Part shown: piece by piece, positions 1-9,556 of the stretch | Layout: each line of letters begins with the position of its first letter | Position numbering within the stretch: the stretch's first letter is position 1 | NCBI GenBank assembly: GCA_903934295.1 | Contig: CAIZNI010000011.1 | Coordinates: forward strand, 33,056 to 97,055 | DNA: 64,000 bases | From: an uncultured beta proteobacterium | Lineage (GTDB): Bacteria > Pseudomonadota > Gammaproteobacteria > Burkholderiales > Burkholderiaceae_E | Direction: 5' to 3' | Notes under the pieces: model-generated | Database searches by the model: none | Seen by the model: the letters and a program-made list of their open reading frames with translations, nothing else | What the model was told of the DNA's origin: nothing | Position numbers and translations under genes: made by a program

Positions 1-563
1 CCCGGATCAATGCGCGCGGCGTGGTGCATGAAGGGGTGGAATACCCGCTGGATTGCCTGATCTACGCGACCGGTTTCCAGTGGATGGCGACCTCGACCTT
101 CAACATGATCACCGGGCGCGGCGGCGTGACGCTGCGCGAGAAGTGGCAGACCCAGGGGGTGCAGACCTTCCTGGGGCTTCACAGCCATGGTTTTCCGAAC
201 CTGTTCATCATGTCCGGGCCGCAGGGCGGGGGCGGGCAGTTCAATTTCACGCTGGGGGTCGAGGCGCACACCGACTATGTGGTGTGGATGCTGAGCACCA
301 TGCGCGAGCGCGGGGCCCGTGTCGTCGACATTCGGGCCGATCCCGAGCGCGACTATGCCGCGCACTGCCGGGAGGCCGATCTGCGCACCCGCCCGCTGCG
401 CGACTGCCTGTCGTATTACAACGGCGAGGGCGGTGCCGAGCCGGGCAGCCTCGCCTACTACGGTGGCCCGCAGAAGTGGCACGAGCTGCGCCGTGCCGCC
501 CAGGCGTCGCTCGCGCCCTATGTGTTCGACGCCGGCCCATCGGCCGCGGTCACCGCGCCCTGA
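1..563 (+). CDS. Flavin-containing (Baeyer-Villiger-type) monooxygenase, C-terminal part (truncated at window edge)
   Basis: Open frame from the window start; contains LDCLIYATGFQWM..., FLGLHSHGFPNLFIMSGPQGG and NFTLGVEAHTDYV, typical of BVMO/FMO C-termini. Confidence 0.85.
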   Translation, partial: RINARGVVHEGVEYPLDCLIYATGFQWMATSTFNMITGRGGVTLREKWQTQGVQTFLGLHSHGFPNLFIMSGPQGGGGQFNFTLGVEAHTDYVVWMLSTMRERGARVVDIRADPERDYAAHCREADLRTRPLRDCLSYYNGEGGAEPGSLAYYGGPQKWHELRRAAQASLAPYVFDAGPSAAVTAP

Positions 564-3177
564 TCGTGATCGGCACCGTTGTCTGTGCACTGAGTCCCGC
601 GGAGTCCACCGCGGTCACCCGCACGCTGTAGCTGCCCATTACCGGGCTGGCCCAATAGGCGCGGATGGCGTTGCCGCTGACCGACAGCGACACGCCCAGC
701 GGCAGGCCCGAGATCGAGACATAGATCGAGGTCGAGCCGGTGATGGTGATGTAGCCGGTCAGCGGCTGGCCGGCGATGCCGGTCATGGCCGGTGCGCTGA
801 TCACCGGGCCCGCCACCGCGATCTTCACCGTCATGAGCCCCTTACCGGTCAGGCCGGTGCGGGTGTCGCGCGCGGTGACCGTCACCGCGTAATTGCCCAC
901 CACCGGTGATGCCCAGCTCACCACGCCTGCGGCGCTGATCGCCATGCCGGCCGGCGCGCCGGACAGCGTGTAGGTGACGGGATTGGGCGCGGTGGTCGAG
1001 ACGGTGAACGACAGTGCGGTGCCGGGCCGTCCGTTCACCGTCGCGGCGGTGACCGTGGGGGGCAGCGGCGCCGAGATGGCGACCGTGTAGACGCCCTGGC
1101 CGGTCAGTCCGGTGCGGGTGTCCCGCGCGGCGACGGTGACCCGATAGGTGCCGGCCACCGGCGCCGGCCAGCTCACTACGCCGGCGGTGCTGATCACCAT
1201 GCCGGTGGGCGAGCCCGAGAGGGTGTAGGTGACCGGGTTGGATGCGGTCACCGTGGGGCGGAACGACAGCGCGGTACCGGTCACGCCGCTGATCGCACCC
1301 GCGCTCACCACCGGTGCCGCCTGCGGCGCGATCGTGACGGTGTAGGTACCCTGGCCGGTGAGCCCGGTCACGGTGTCGCGCGCGGTGACGCCCAGGGAAT
1401 AGGTGCCCGCCAGCGGCGTCGCCCAGGTCACGATGCCGGTGCCGGCGATCCCCAGGCCTGCCGGCGCGCCAGTCAGGGTGAAGGTGACCGGGTTGGGGGC
1501 GGCGACCGAGACGGTGAACGACAGCGCAGTGCCGACCCGGCCGCTGATCGCAGCGGCGGTCACCACCGGGGCGCTGGTGGCGCTGGTCCCCGACAGGGCG
1601 GTCAGCAGGCCGGTGACATGGGGCGTACCCAGGCCGGTGGGCACGTCATAGCCCGCTCGGGCGGTGCACAGCAGGCAGGTGCCGTTGGCGGCCTGGGTGA
1701 TGTCGGAGAAGGCGCTGGCATAGGTGCCGGGCACCGTCGAGATCTGCCCGTACAGGGCGGAATGGGCCGCGCCCAGCGCGGTCTTGCCCACGGTGGCCCG
1801 CACCGCGTTGGCCATGGCGATCAAACCCGCCCATTGCGGGGTCGACAGGCTCGTGCCGCCCACGCTCATCCAGTTGACCGTGGTGGAGCCGGGGTTGATC
1901 ACCGCCACATACTGGCCGGAAGCCGGGTCTGCGTTGAAGGCCACATCGGCCACCGCGCGCCGTGCCACGGTGCCCAGGCCCGGGACGCTGCTGGTCTGAT
2001 AGGACGGGGTCGGGGTGTAGGCGCTGATGCCGCCGCCCGTGCCGGACCAGACCACTTCCGATCGGTTGCCCGAACCGGAATAGGTGAGGGTGGTTCCGCC
2101 CACCGCGATCACCTTGGGCGAGACCGAGGGCCAGGCAACCGCGGCGCCCGAATCGCCGGTGGCGGCCAGATAGGTCATGTTCGGTGCGGCGAATGCCGAG
2201 TCGACCGCGGCGGTCCAGTTGCCCTCGAGCGCGCCGAAGCTCATCGACACGACGCCGGGGCCCATTGCATTGGCCAGCTTGATCGCGCCCACCAGGCTGT
2301 TGACCGAGGCGTCGCCGGCCTGGATCAGCACGATGCGCGCCAGGGGGGCGGTGGCGTGCGCCCATTGCACATCGAGTGCGGTTTCCGTGGCCCAGCCGGC
2401 GTTGTAGGTGGGCACGGTGGTGGTCATGCCGCCAGCGGGTGTGCTGTAGACCACCGAGAAATCGCAGCCATTGGTCGCGGCGCGCGCCAACGGCAGGGGG
2501 GCGGTGGTGGCGATGGCTCGAGTGGTGCAGGTCGGCAGGCCGAATTTCTGGTTGAACGCGGCCAGTTCGGCGACGACGTTCGGGTTGTTGTGGGCGTTGA
2601 CGATGTAGATCGTCTGGCCGGCGCCGAGCTGGGCGGCCTGCGTGGCGGTCGGCGTGGCCCCGGCGGCGGGCAGCGCGGGCAGCCGGTACGCCGCGCGGAT
2701 CTGGGCGGGTGAATAGGTGGCGATGGCGCTGCCTCCCGCCATCGGCGTGAGCTTGGCGGAGTCCCGAGTGCCGTCCTGCAGGGCCTTGCGCTCGATCAGC
2801 GCCTGCTGCGGGTCCTGGATTTCCTGCGCGGTCAGCTGGCTGGTGGGCAGGAATCGCGATTCGCCGGGCAACTGGTGCATCCGCGGCGGCTGATTGCCCG
2901 ACGCGCTGCCGTTCACGCGGTCGGCATCGTCGGGCTCGGGGAGCAGCCCGGGTGCCGCATGAAACAAGGGCGTCACGATCTGCATCGCCGCCGCTTCGGG
3001 CAACTCGGGCAGGCTCAGCTCGATGGTCGTCGCGCCGCTGGCCAGGGGCGCCGCCTCGGGGAGCGCGGTGCCGTCGGTCTGCTCGGTGCCACCGCAGGCG
3101 GCGATCAGCGCCGCGATCGCCAGAGCCAGCAGACGAGTCAGACGGGATTGTGCGAGGGGGGGCGGCGTTTCGTGCAT
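550..3177 (-). CDS. S53 (sedolisin)-like secreted/lipoprotein serine peptidase with C-terminal tandem Ig-like (He_PIG-like) repeats
   Basis: Lipobox-like N-terminus (MHETPPPLAQSRLTRLLALAIAALIAACGG); ETALD, MSFG, ATGDSGA and GGTSLSTPQWAG motifs; about four ~80-aa repeats at the C-terminus. Start chosen at internal ATG 3177. Confidence 0.85.
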   Translation of the reverse strand: MHETPPPLAQSRLTRLLALAIAALIAACGGTEQTDGTALPEAAPLASGATTIELSLPELPEAAAMQIVTPLFHAAPGLLPEPDDADRVNGSASGNQPPRMHQLPGESRFLPTSQLTAQEIQDPQQALIERKALQDGTRDSAKLTPMAGGSAIATYSPAQIRAAYRLPALPAAGATPTATQAAQLGAGQTIYIVNAHNNPNVVAELAAFNQKFGLPTCTTRAIATTAPLPLARAATNGCDFSVVYSTPAGGMTTTVPTYNAGWATETALDVQWAHATAPLARIVLIQAGDASVNSLVGAIKLANAMGPGVVSMSFGALEGNWTAAVDSAFAAPNMTYLAATGDSGAAVAWPSVSPKVIAVGGTTLTYSGSGNRSEVVWSGTGGGISAYTPTPSYQTSSVPGLGTVARRAVADVAFNADPASGQYVAVINPGSTTVNWMSVGGTSLSTPQWAGLIAMANAVRATVGKTALGAAHSALYGQISTVPGTYASAFSDITQAANGTCLLCTARAGYDVPTGLGTPHVTGLLTALSGTSATSAPVVTAAAISGRVGTALSFTVSVAAPNPVTFTLTGAPAGLGIAGTGIVTWATPLAGTYSLGVTARDTVTGLTGQGTYTVTIAPQAAPVVSAGAISGVTGTALSFRPTVTASNPVTYTLSGSPTGMVISTAGVVSWPAPVAGTYRVTVAARDTRTGLTGQGVYTVAISAPLPPTVTAATVNGRPGTALSFTVSTTAPNPVTYTLSGAPAGMAISAAGVVSWASPVVGNYAVTVTARDTRTGLTGKGLMTVKIAVAGPVISAPAMTGIAGQPLTGYITITGSTSIYVSISGLPLGVSLSVSGNAIRAYWASPVMGSYSVRVTAVDSAGLSAQTTVPITIRAR
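553..1590 (-). repeat. Tandem ~240-bp coding repeats (Ig-like domains, last copy divergent)
   Basis: Repeated protein units such as PVVTAAAISGRVGTALSFTVSVAAPNPVTFTLTGAPAGLGI...YTVTI / PVVSAGAISGVTGTALSF... / PTVTAATVNGRPGTALSF...; boundaries approximate. Confidence 0.8.
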
Positions 3178-3566
3178 GGCGAGCGATCTCCGATGGGGCG
3201 GAGGGCCACGCACGGTCAATGTGCTGCGCGATCGCGCAGACAAGCGTCATCCATGACCGCTCGAACACACTGGCAACCCCGCTGTCATGGCGCTTTCGCG
3301 CGTTAGACCGGAGGCTTTGCGTCCCCGCCTTTCGACGGGTTTGCCCTCAAAATCAGTTGACTTGCTAAGGGGGGATTGTGGGACCGATCGACGCATCAAA
3401 GTGTGAGAAAACGCACGTTGCCAGAGGCGTCCGGTGCGATGCTCGGGATCGATCGGGCGGGGCCCCTGCACAGGATTCCGGAAATGGATCCGCCAATCCG
3501 GGCGGATCGCCCCGGAGCGGTCAAGATCGCACATCGAAACGGCTGCGGCCGATCAAGGAGAACGAC

Positions 3567-5300
3567 ATGGCTGACTATGACCTCATCATTCGCGGCGGCA
3601 CGGTTCACGACGGGCTGGGCGGCGCGCCGCGTCAGGCTGACGTCGGGATCCGCGATGGCGTGATCGCGGCCATCGGTACCGTGACCGGCACCGCCGGCGA
3701 GGAAATCGACGCGCGCGGCCTGGTGGTGACGCCCGGCTTCGTCGATGTCCACACCCATTACGACGGTCAGACGACCTGGGAGAACCGCCTGGCGCCCTCC
3801 TCGGGGCACGGCGTGACCTCGGTGGTGATGGGCAACTGCGGCGTCGGATTCGCCCCCTGCCGGCCGGCCGAGCGCGGGATCCTGGTCAAGGTCATGGAGG
3901 GCGTCGAGGACGTGCCCGAAGTGGTGATGACCGAGGGTCTGCCCTGGAACTGGGAAACCTTTCCCGAATATCTTGATGCGCTCGCGGCCCGCGAGTTCGA
4001 CATCGACGTGGCCGCGCAACTGCCGCACTCGGCGCTGCGGGTCTATGTGATGGGCCAGCGGGCCGGCGAACAGGAGCCGCCCACCGCCGAGGACCTCGCG
4101 CAGATGCGCCAGCTGACCACCGAGGCGATCCGCGCCGGGGCGCTGGGCGTCACCACGTCGCGAAACCTGCTGCACCGGACCAAGGCGGGTGAACTCGCGC
4201 CCAGCCTGTTCTCGGAAGAGGACGAACTGTGCGCGCTGGCCGAGGGCCTGAAGGACGCCGGCAGCGGCGTGTTCCAGATCATTCCCGCGCCGATGGGCGA
4301 CGCGGTGTCGGAGTTCGCCCTGATGCGCCGGCTGGCCGAGCGCAGCGGGCGTCCGCTGTCGTATTCGCTCATCCAGATGCCCACCGGTGACGATCAGGCC
4401 TGGCGTCGCTCGCTGGCCGCGCTCAGCGCGGCGGCCGACGACGGACTGCAGATGCGCGCCCAGGTCGCGCCGCGTCCGGTGGGCATGTTCTACGGACTGG
4501 AGCTGAGCTTCCACCCGTTCGCCTACCACCCGAGCTACAAGGCGATCGCGCACCTGCCGCTGGCCGAGCGCGTCGCGCGGATGAAGGATCCGGCGCTGCG
4601 CGCCCAACTGCTCTGGGAGCAGGCCGAGGACACCAATCCGGTCAACCTGAAGACGGTGAAGGCCTTCCAGTTCTCGTATTCCTGGGGTCAGGAAGCCGAT
4701 TACGAGCCGTCGCTGACCGACCGCATCGACAAGCGCGCCAAGGCCGCCGGGCTGTCGGTCGAGGAATTCGCCTACGACATGCTGCTGGCCGACGAAGGCC
4801 GCGCCATCTTCTATCAGCCGGGCGCCAATTACCGTGACGGCAACCTGGACGCGGTGCGCGAGATGCTTGGCCACCCGCAGGCGGTGGTCGGTCTGGCCGA
4901 CGGCGGGGCGCACTACGGGATGATCTGCGACGCCAGCTTCCCGACGTATTTCCTCGCCCGCTGGGCGCGCGATGCCGAAGCGTCGCAGCGGATCGCGCTG
5001 CCGCAGGCCATCGCGGCGCTGACCAGCGAACCCGCGGCACTGGCCGGCCTCAATGACCGGGGCCGCCTGGCGGTGGGCCTGAAGGCCGACCTCAATCTCA
5101 TCGATTTCGACCGGCTGAAAGTGCATGTGCCGACGGTGGTGCATGACCTGCCGGCCGGCGGTCGCCGGATGCGCCAGCTGGCCGACGGCTATGTCGCCAC
5201 CATCGTCTCGGGCCAGGTCACTTACCGCAACGGCGAGCCCACCGGGGCGCTGCCGGGTCGGTTGGTGCGCGGCCAGCGAGGCGTGCCGGCGCTGGCCTGA
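3567..5300 (+). CDS. N-acyl-D-amino-acid deacylase / D-aminoacylase-family amidohydrolase
   Basis: MADYDLIIRGGTVHDGLGG...VVTPGFVDVHTHYDGQTTWENRLAPSSGHGVTSVVMGNCGVGFAP; AAGG..GAHYGMICDAS region; GGAG upstream of ATG 3567. Confidence 0.9.
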   Translation: MADYDLIIRGGTVHDGLGGAPRQADVGIRDGVIAAIGTVTGTAGEEIDARGLVVTPGFVDVHTHYDGQTTWENRLAPSSGHGVTSVVMGNCGVGFAPCRPAERGILVKVMEGVEDVPEVVMTEGLPWNWETFPEYLDALAAREFDIDVAAQLPHSALRVYVMGQRAGEQEPPTAEDLAQMRQLTTEAIRAGALGVTTSRNLLHRTKAGELAPSLFSEEDELCALAEGLKDAGSGVFQIIPAPMGDAVSEFALMRRLAERSGRPLSYSLIQMPTGDDQAWRRSLAALSAAADDGLQMRAQVAPRPVGMFYGLELSFHPFAYHPSYKAIAHLPLAERVARMKDPALRAQLLWEQAEDTNPVNLKTVKAFQFSYSWGQEADYEPSLTDRIDKRAKAAGLSVEEFAYDMLLADEGRAIFYQPGANYRDGNLDAVREMLGHPQAVVGLADGGAHYGMICDASFPTYFLARWARDAEASQRIALPQAIAALTSEPAALAGLNDRGRLAVGLKADLNLIDFDRLKVHVPTVVHDLPAGGRRMRQLADGYVATIVSGQVTYRNGEPTGALPGRLVRGQRGVPALA

Positions 5301-5351
5301 CGGGGACGGCCGACCGGTCGGTCCGGTCAGCGAGCGGGCCGGGTTGCCTGA

Positions 5352-6146
5352 TCAGGTCGCCGCGGCCCGTGCCGCCGCGAGGAAGTCATTGAGCAGCGGC
5401 CGGTCGTCGATCAGGGCCGGGTCTTGCGGGTCATGAAACTCGGGGTGCCACTGCACCCCGGCCACGAAGCTGGGGCCACGCCAGCGCACCGCCTCGATGG
5501 TGCCGTCGTCCGGGCAATGGGCCTCGACCTCGAAGTCGGGCGCCAGATCGCGGATGGCCTGGTGATGGATGCTGTTGACGGCGCCCCCGGCGATGCCGCC
5601 GTACAGGGCCGACAGCCGCGTGCCGGCGACCAGTGAGACCGGGTGGACATGGCGCTCGTAGCCGACCGGGTCGCGGTGCGCGCGCGCGTGCGGCCGGTGG
5701 GTGGGGATGTCCTGGATCAGGGTCCCGCCGAACATCACATTGAGCAGCTGCAGGCCGCGGCAGATGCCGAACACCGGCTTGCCGGCCTTCACGAAGGCCT
5801 CGACCAGTTCGATCTCGTAGCGGTCACGCGCCTGGTCGCCCGCCCAATCCGGGTGCTGGGCGGTTTCGCCGTAGCTCTGCGGTGCGACGTCGACGCCGCC
5901 CTGCAGCACCAGTCCGTCGAGCGCCGCCGCGTAGTCGTGCAGATTCAATTCGCTGCGGGTGACGATGCTGTCGCGGGTGATTGCCGGAACCATCAGCGCC
6001 ACCGCGCCGCCGGACAGGACCCAGTGCCCCACCGACTGCTCGAGGTAGTGCACGTTCTTGCTCCAGACACCGTGGGCGGCGATGCCGGCGGTGCCGGGCG
6101 TGTAGAGGCGTGCCGAGACGCCGATCAGAAGAGGTTTGGACGACAT
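5352..6146 (-). CDS. Gamma-glutamyl-gamma-aminobutyrate hydrolase family (class I glutamine amidotransferase, peptidase C26)
   Basis: GLVLQGGVDVAPQSYGE, KPVFGICRGLQLLNVMFGGTLIQDI, HHQAI, VQWHPEF. Confidence 0.9.
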   Translation of the reverse strand: MSSKPLLIGVSARLYTPGTAGIAAHGVWSKNVHYLEQSVGHWVLSGGAVALMVPAITRDSIVTRSELNLHDYAAALDGLVLQGGVDVAPQSYGETAQHPDWAGDQARDRYEIELVEAFVKAGKPVFGICRGLQLLNVMFGGTLIQDIPTHRPHARAHRDPVGYERHVHPVSLVAGTRLSALYGGIAGGAVNSIHHQAIRDLAPDFEVEAHCPDDGTIEAVRWRGPSFVAGVQWHPEFHDPQDPALIDDRPLLNDFLAAARAAAT

Positions 6147-6392
6147 GGTTGGGACACAGGAGTGGGCAGGACCGGCACCGCGCCGGCCGGGTCGGACATC
6201 ACGACTCGGCGGCATCCGCGCCTGACAAGGGCGGTGCATCGCGCCGCCGATCACCGGTTGGTCTGCCGGGGGTTTCGAAAGCGCAGAAGTCGCGGTTGAT
6301 GTCATTATGCGGTCATCCTGCCGTGGTTAACTCGCGAACGGCATGATCCGCCCGGCCGGTTCGCCTCGCCGGTCCTTCACGGGAAGATCCGC

Positions 6393-6959
6393 ATGAACAC
6401 TCGTTCCTTCATCACCGCCGCGAGCCTGGCCGGTCAGGTCCTGCTGCAGGCCGGTGGTCCTGCGAACGCACAGACGGCGCCGTCCGCGCAGACGTCGATC
6501 CGCGAGACGCTCTGGGACGACCTCGTGCCGCCCGGCTGGGACCCGATGAAGCGGTTTCGCGACGCGCGGCTCAACGCGCTGCCCGACAGCGATCCGCGCG
6601 TGCAGGAAATGATGCTCGAGCTTCGCGAGGTCTGGGACAAGGCGCCGGTGAACCCGCGCATGGATGGCGCGACCGTTCGCCTGCCCGGCTATGTGGTGCC
6701 CCTGGAGGAGGTCAAGGGGGAGTTGCAGGAGTTCCTGGTCGTGCCCTATTTCGGCGCCTGCATTCATTCGCCGCCGCCGCCGGCCAACCAGATCGTGCAT
6801 GTTTCCGGTGCCCGTGCACCGAAGGGATTGCGGGCGATGGACGCGGTCTGGGTCACCGGAGTGCTCAAGGCGCAGCGCCTGGACTCGGCGATGGGGGTGA
6901 GCGGCTACCAGATCCAGGGCGCGCAGGTGGAACGTTATGTTGCGCCCAAGCGGCCCTGA
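6393..6959 (+). CDS. DUF3299 domain-containing exported protein
   Basis: Signal-like N-terminus; WDDLVPPGWDP..., VRLPGYVVPLE...EFLVVPYFGACIHSPPPPANQIVHV. Confidence 0.85.
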   Translation: MNTRSFITAASLAGQVLLQAGGPANAQTAPSAQTSIRETLWDDLVPPGWDPMKRFRDARLNALPDSDPRVQEMMLELREVWDKAPVNPRMDGATVRLPGYVVPLEEVKGELQEFLVVPYFGACIHSPPPPANQIVHVSGARAPKGLRAMDAVWVTGVLKAQRLDSAMGVSGYQIQGAQVERYVAPKRP

Positions 6960-7509
6960 GTGCGGGGCTCCCGGCGCGCGTTGGCGCCTGGTGCTCGGGG
7001 CGCTGCTGATGTGCGCGGTGCTGACTCCGTCCGCGCAGGCCGCCGGTCGGGCTCACCAGCACGGGGTCGCGCGCCTCGACATTGCGGTCGATCCCGGCGA
7101 GATCACGCTGCAGTTCAGCACGCCGTTGGACAACCTGCTGGGCTTCGAGCGGGCGCCGCGCACCGATGCCGAGCGGGCGCAGGTCCAGTCGCTCGTCGCC
7201 CGTCTGCGGGCTGGCGAGACGATGTGGCGAATCGACCCGGCCGCTGGCTGCCAGCTGGCCGGGGTCACGCTGGAGTCGGCGGTGCTCAAGCTCGGACGGT
7301 CTGTCGCCTCGGCGGGCGATACCGGGCATGCCGACCTCGAGGGCGTGTACACGTTCCGCTGCGCCGACACGGCGCGCGCCGGCCACCTGGATGTCGGCCT
7401 GTTCGGCTTTCGGCATCTGCACCGTGTGGAGGTGCAGGTGGCCACTGCCCGCGGGCAGTTTCGCCGGGACCTGAAGCGGCCCGCGCAGCGCATCGTGCTG
7501 TCGCCCTGA
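6937..7509 (+). CDS. DUF2796 (ZrgA-like) exported protein
   Basis: Signal peptide then HQHGVARLDIAVDPGEITLQFSTPLDNLLGFER; 23-nt overlap with the preceding gene. Confidence 0.82.
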   Translation: MLRPSGPECGAPGARWRLVLGALLMCAVLTPSAQAAGRAHQHGVARLDIAVDPGEITLQFSTPLDNLLGFERAPRTDAERAQVQSLVARLRAGETMWRIDPAAGCQLAGVTLESAVLKLGRSVASAGDTGHADLEGVYTFRCADTARAGHLDVGLFGFRHLHRVEVQVATARGQFRRDLKRPAQRIVLSP

Positions 7510-7519
7510 GCCCGCGCCG

Positions 7520-8230
7520 ATGATCGAGATCGCCGATCTGCACTACCGATGGCCGGGCGCGTCGAGCGACTGCCTGGACATCGAGTCGCTGCACCTGGGC
7601 GCCGGACGCACGCTGTTTTTGCACGGCGCCAGCGGCACCGGCAAGAGCACGCTGCTCGGGCTGCTGGCCGGCGTGCTGCTGCCCGGATCGGGGCGGGTGA
7701 GCCTGATGGGCACCGCCTGGTCGTCGCTGCCGGGCGCGCGCCGCGATGGCTTTCGGGCCGACCATGTCGGCTACCTTTTTCAGCAGTTCAACCTGCTGCC
7801 TTACCTGAGCGTGCTCGACAACGTGCTGCTGCCCTGTCGGTTCTCGGCGCTGCGCCGTGAGCGCGAGGCGGCAGCGTCGGGTACCGCGCGGGCGGGTGCC
7901 GGGCGCCTGCTGCAGCGGGTCGGTCTGGGCGAGACCCTTTGGGACCGGCCGGCCGCGCAGCTGTCGGTCGGGCAGCAGCAGCGGGTGGCGGCCGCGCGCG
8001 CGCTCATCGGCCGCCCCGAAGTGGTGATCGCCGACGAGCCGACCTCGGCGCTCGATGCCTCGCGGCGCGACGCGTTCATGGACCTGTTGCTGGCGCAGTG
8101 CACGGCGGGCGGCAGTACCCTCGTCTTCGTCAGTCACGACGATCGCCTGGCGGCGCGCTTCGATGAGCGCCTGGCGCTGGCCGACATCAATCGGGCGGTC
8201 GATCCGGCCGCCGCGGGCGAGTCGGCATGA
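7520..8230 (+). CDS. ABC transporter ATP-binding protein (LolD/MacB-like)
   Basis: Walker A GASGTGKST, signature LSVGQQQRVAAARAL, Walker B VVIADEPTSALD, SHDDR. Confidence 0.93.
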   Translation: MIEIADLHYRWPGASSDCLDIESLHLGAGRTLFLHGASGTGKSTLLGLLAGVLLPGSGRVSLMGTAWSSLPGARRDGFRADHVGYLFQQFNLLPYLSVLDNVLLPCRFSALRREREAAASGTARAGAGRLLQRVGLGETLWDRPAAQLSVGQQQRVAAARALIGRPEVVIADEPTSALDASRRDAFMDLLLAQCTAGGSTLVFVSHDDRLAARFDERLALADINRAVDPAAAGESA

Positions 8231-9501
8231 GGGCAATCCTGGCGATCGCCTGGGCCAGTGCCTGGAACCGGCGCCTGACGCTGTCGCTGGTGGTGGTCTC
8301 GGTGGCGCTGTCGACCTTCCTGCTGATCGGCATCGAGCGGCTGCGCACCGATGTTCGCGACAGCTTCGCCCAGTCGGTCAGCGGCACCGATCTGGTGGTG
8401 GGTGCCCGCGGCGGCGCGCTGCCCCTGATGCTCAATGCGGTCTTTCGGATCGGGGGTGCCACCGGCAGCATCCGCCTGGACAGCCTGCGCGAGCTCGAGA
8501 AGCACCGGGCGGTGGCCTGGATCGTGCCGCTGGCCCTGGGTGACACGCACCGCGGATTCCCGGTGCTGGCCACCACCACCGACTATTTCACCCGCTTCCG
8601 GTACGGCGCGCGGCAGGCGCTGGCGCTGGCCGACGGACGCGCCTTCGAGGGCACGCTCGACACGCTGCATCACGCGGTGATCGGGGCTGAAATCGCCCGG
8701 GCGCTGGGCTATCGGGTCGGGCAGTCGATCGCGCTCAGCCACGGCAGCGGCGTGATTGCGGGCGCCGATCATGCCGACCAGCCGTTCACCGTCACCGGCA
8801 TCCTGGCGCGCACCGGCACGCCGGTCGATCGCACCGTGCACATCAGCCTGCAGGCCATGCAGGCGATTCATCTGGACTGGGTGGCGGGCATGCCGGTGCC
8901 GGGCCGCCGGACCACCGCCGAGCAGGCGCGCCAGGCCGACCTGACCCCACGCCAGGTGACTGCGGCGCTCGTCGGCCTGAAGAGCCGGGCGGCGGTGTTC
9001 TCGGTTCAGCGCGCGGTCGGCGATTTCGCCGGCGAGCCGCTGATGGCGGTGCTGCCGGGGGTGGCGCTGGACGAACTGTGGTCGGTGGTGGGCGTGGGCG
9101 AGCAGGCGCTGCTGCTGATCTCGGCGATGGTGGCGGTTGTCAGCCTCGCCGGACTGGTGGCGGTGGTGCTGGCCGGACTGAACGAGCGGCGGCGTGAGCT
9201 GGCGGTGCTGCGCGCGGTCGGCGCGGCGCCCCGCCACATCCTGCTGATGCTCGCGGCCGAGGGGGCGCTGGTCACCCTGGCCGGTGCGGCGCTGGGGGTG
9301 GCGGCCAGCGCGCTGCTGATCGTCACCGCCGGGCCGTGGATGCAGGCAAGATTCGGCATCGGGCTCACGCTGTCGGCGCCGACGCCGGCGCAGTGGGCCT
9401 TGCTGGCGGCGGTGCTGGTGGCCGGATTGCTCGCCAGCCTGGTGCCGGGGTGGCGCGCCTATCGCCTGTCGCTGGCCGACGGATTGTCGCCGCGGTCCTG
9501 A
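8227..9501 (+). CDS. ABC transporter permease (FtsX/MacB-like)
   Basis: Four-helix FtsX-type permease (LAVLRAVGAAPRHILLMLAAEGALV...); 4-nt overlap with the ATPase gene. Confidence 0.9.
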   Translation: MRAILAIAWASAWNRRLTLSLVVVSVALSTFLLIGIERLRTDVRDSFAQSVSGTDLVVGARGGALPLMLNAVFRIGGATGSIRLDSLRELEKHRAVAWIVPLALGDTHRGFPVLATTTDYFTRFRYGARQALALADGRAFEGTLDTLHHAVIGAEIARALGYRVGQSIALSHGSGVIAGADHADQPFTVTGILARTGTPVDRTVHISLQAMQAIHLDWVAGMPVPGRRTTAEQARQADLTPRQVTAALVGLKSRAAVFSVQRAVGDFAGEPLMAVLPGVALDELWSVVGVGEQALLLISAMVAVVSLAGLVAVVLAGLNERRRELAVLRAVGAAPRHILLMLAAEGALVTLAGAALGVAASALLIVTAGPWMQARFGIGLTLSAPTPAQWALLAAVLVAGLLASLVPGWRAYRLSLADGLSPRS

Positions 9502-9556
9502 GCACCCGGACACGAATACACACACCGATCAGAACAATCACTCAAGGAGACCGACA

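Noticed and set aside
5310-5321. Palindrome CCGACCGGTCGG between convergent genes
   Set aside because: Short, no loop or U-tract; 12-bp palindromes are expected by chance in this GC content
6296-6325. Possible Zur box (tgatgtcattatgcggtcatc) upstream of the zrg-like cluster
   Set aside because: The dyad is poor and does not match Zur consensus well enough to claim
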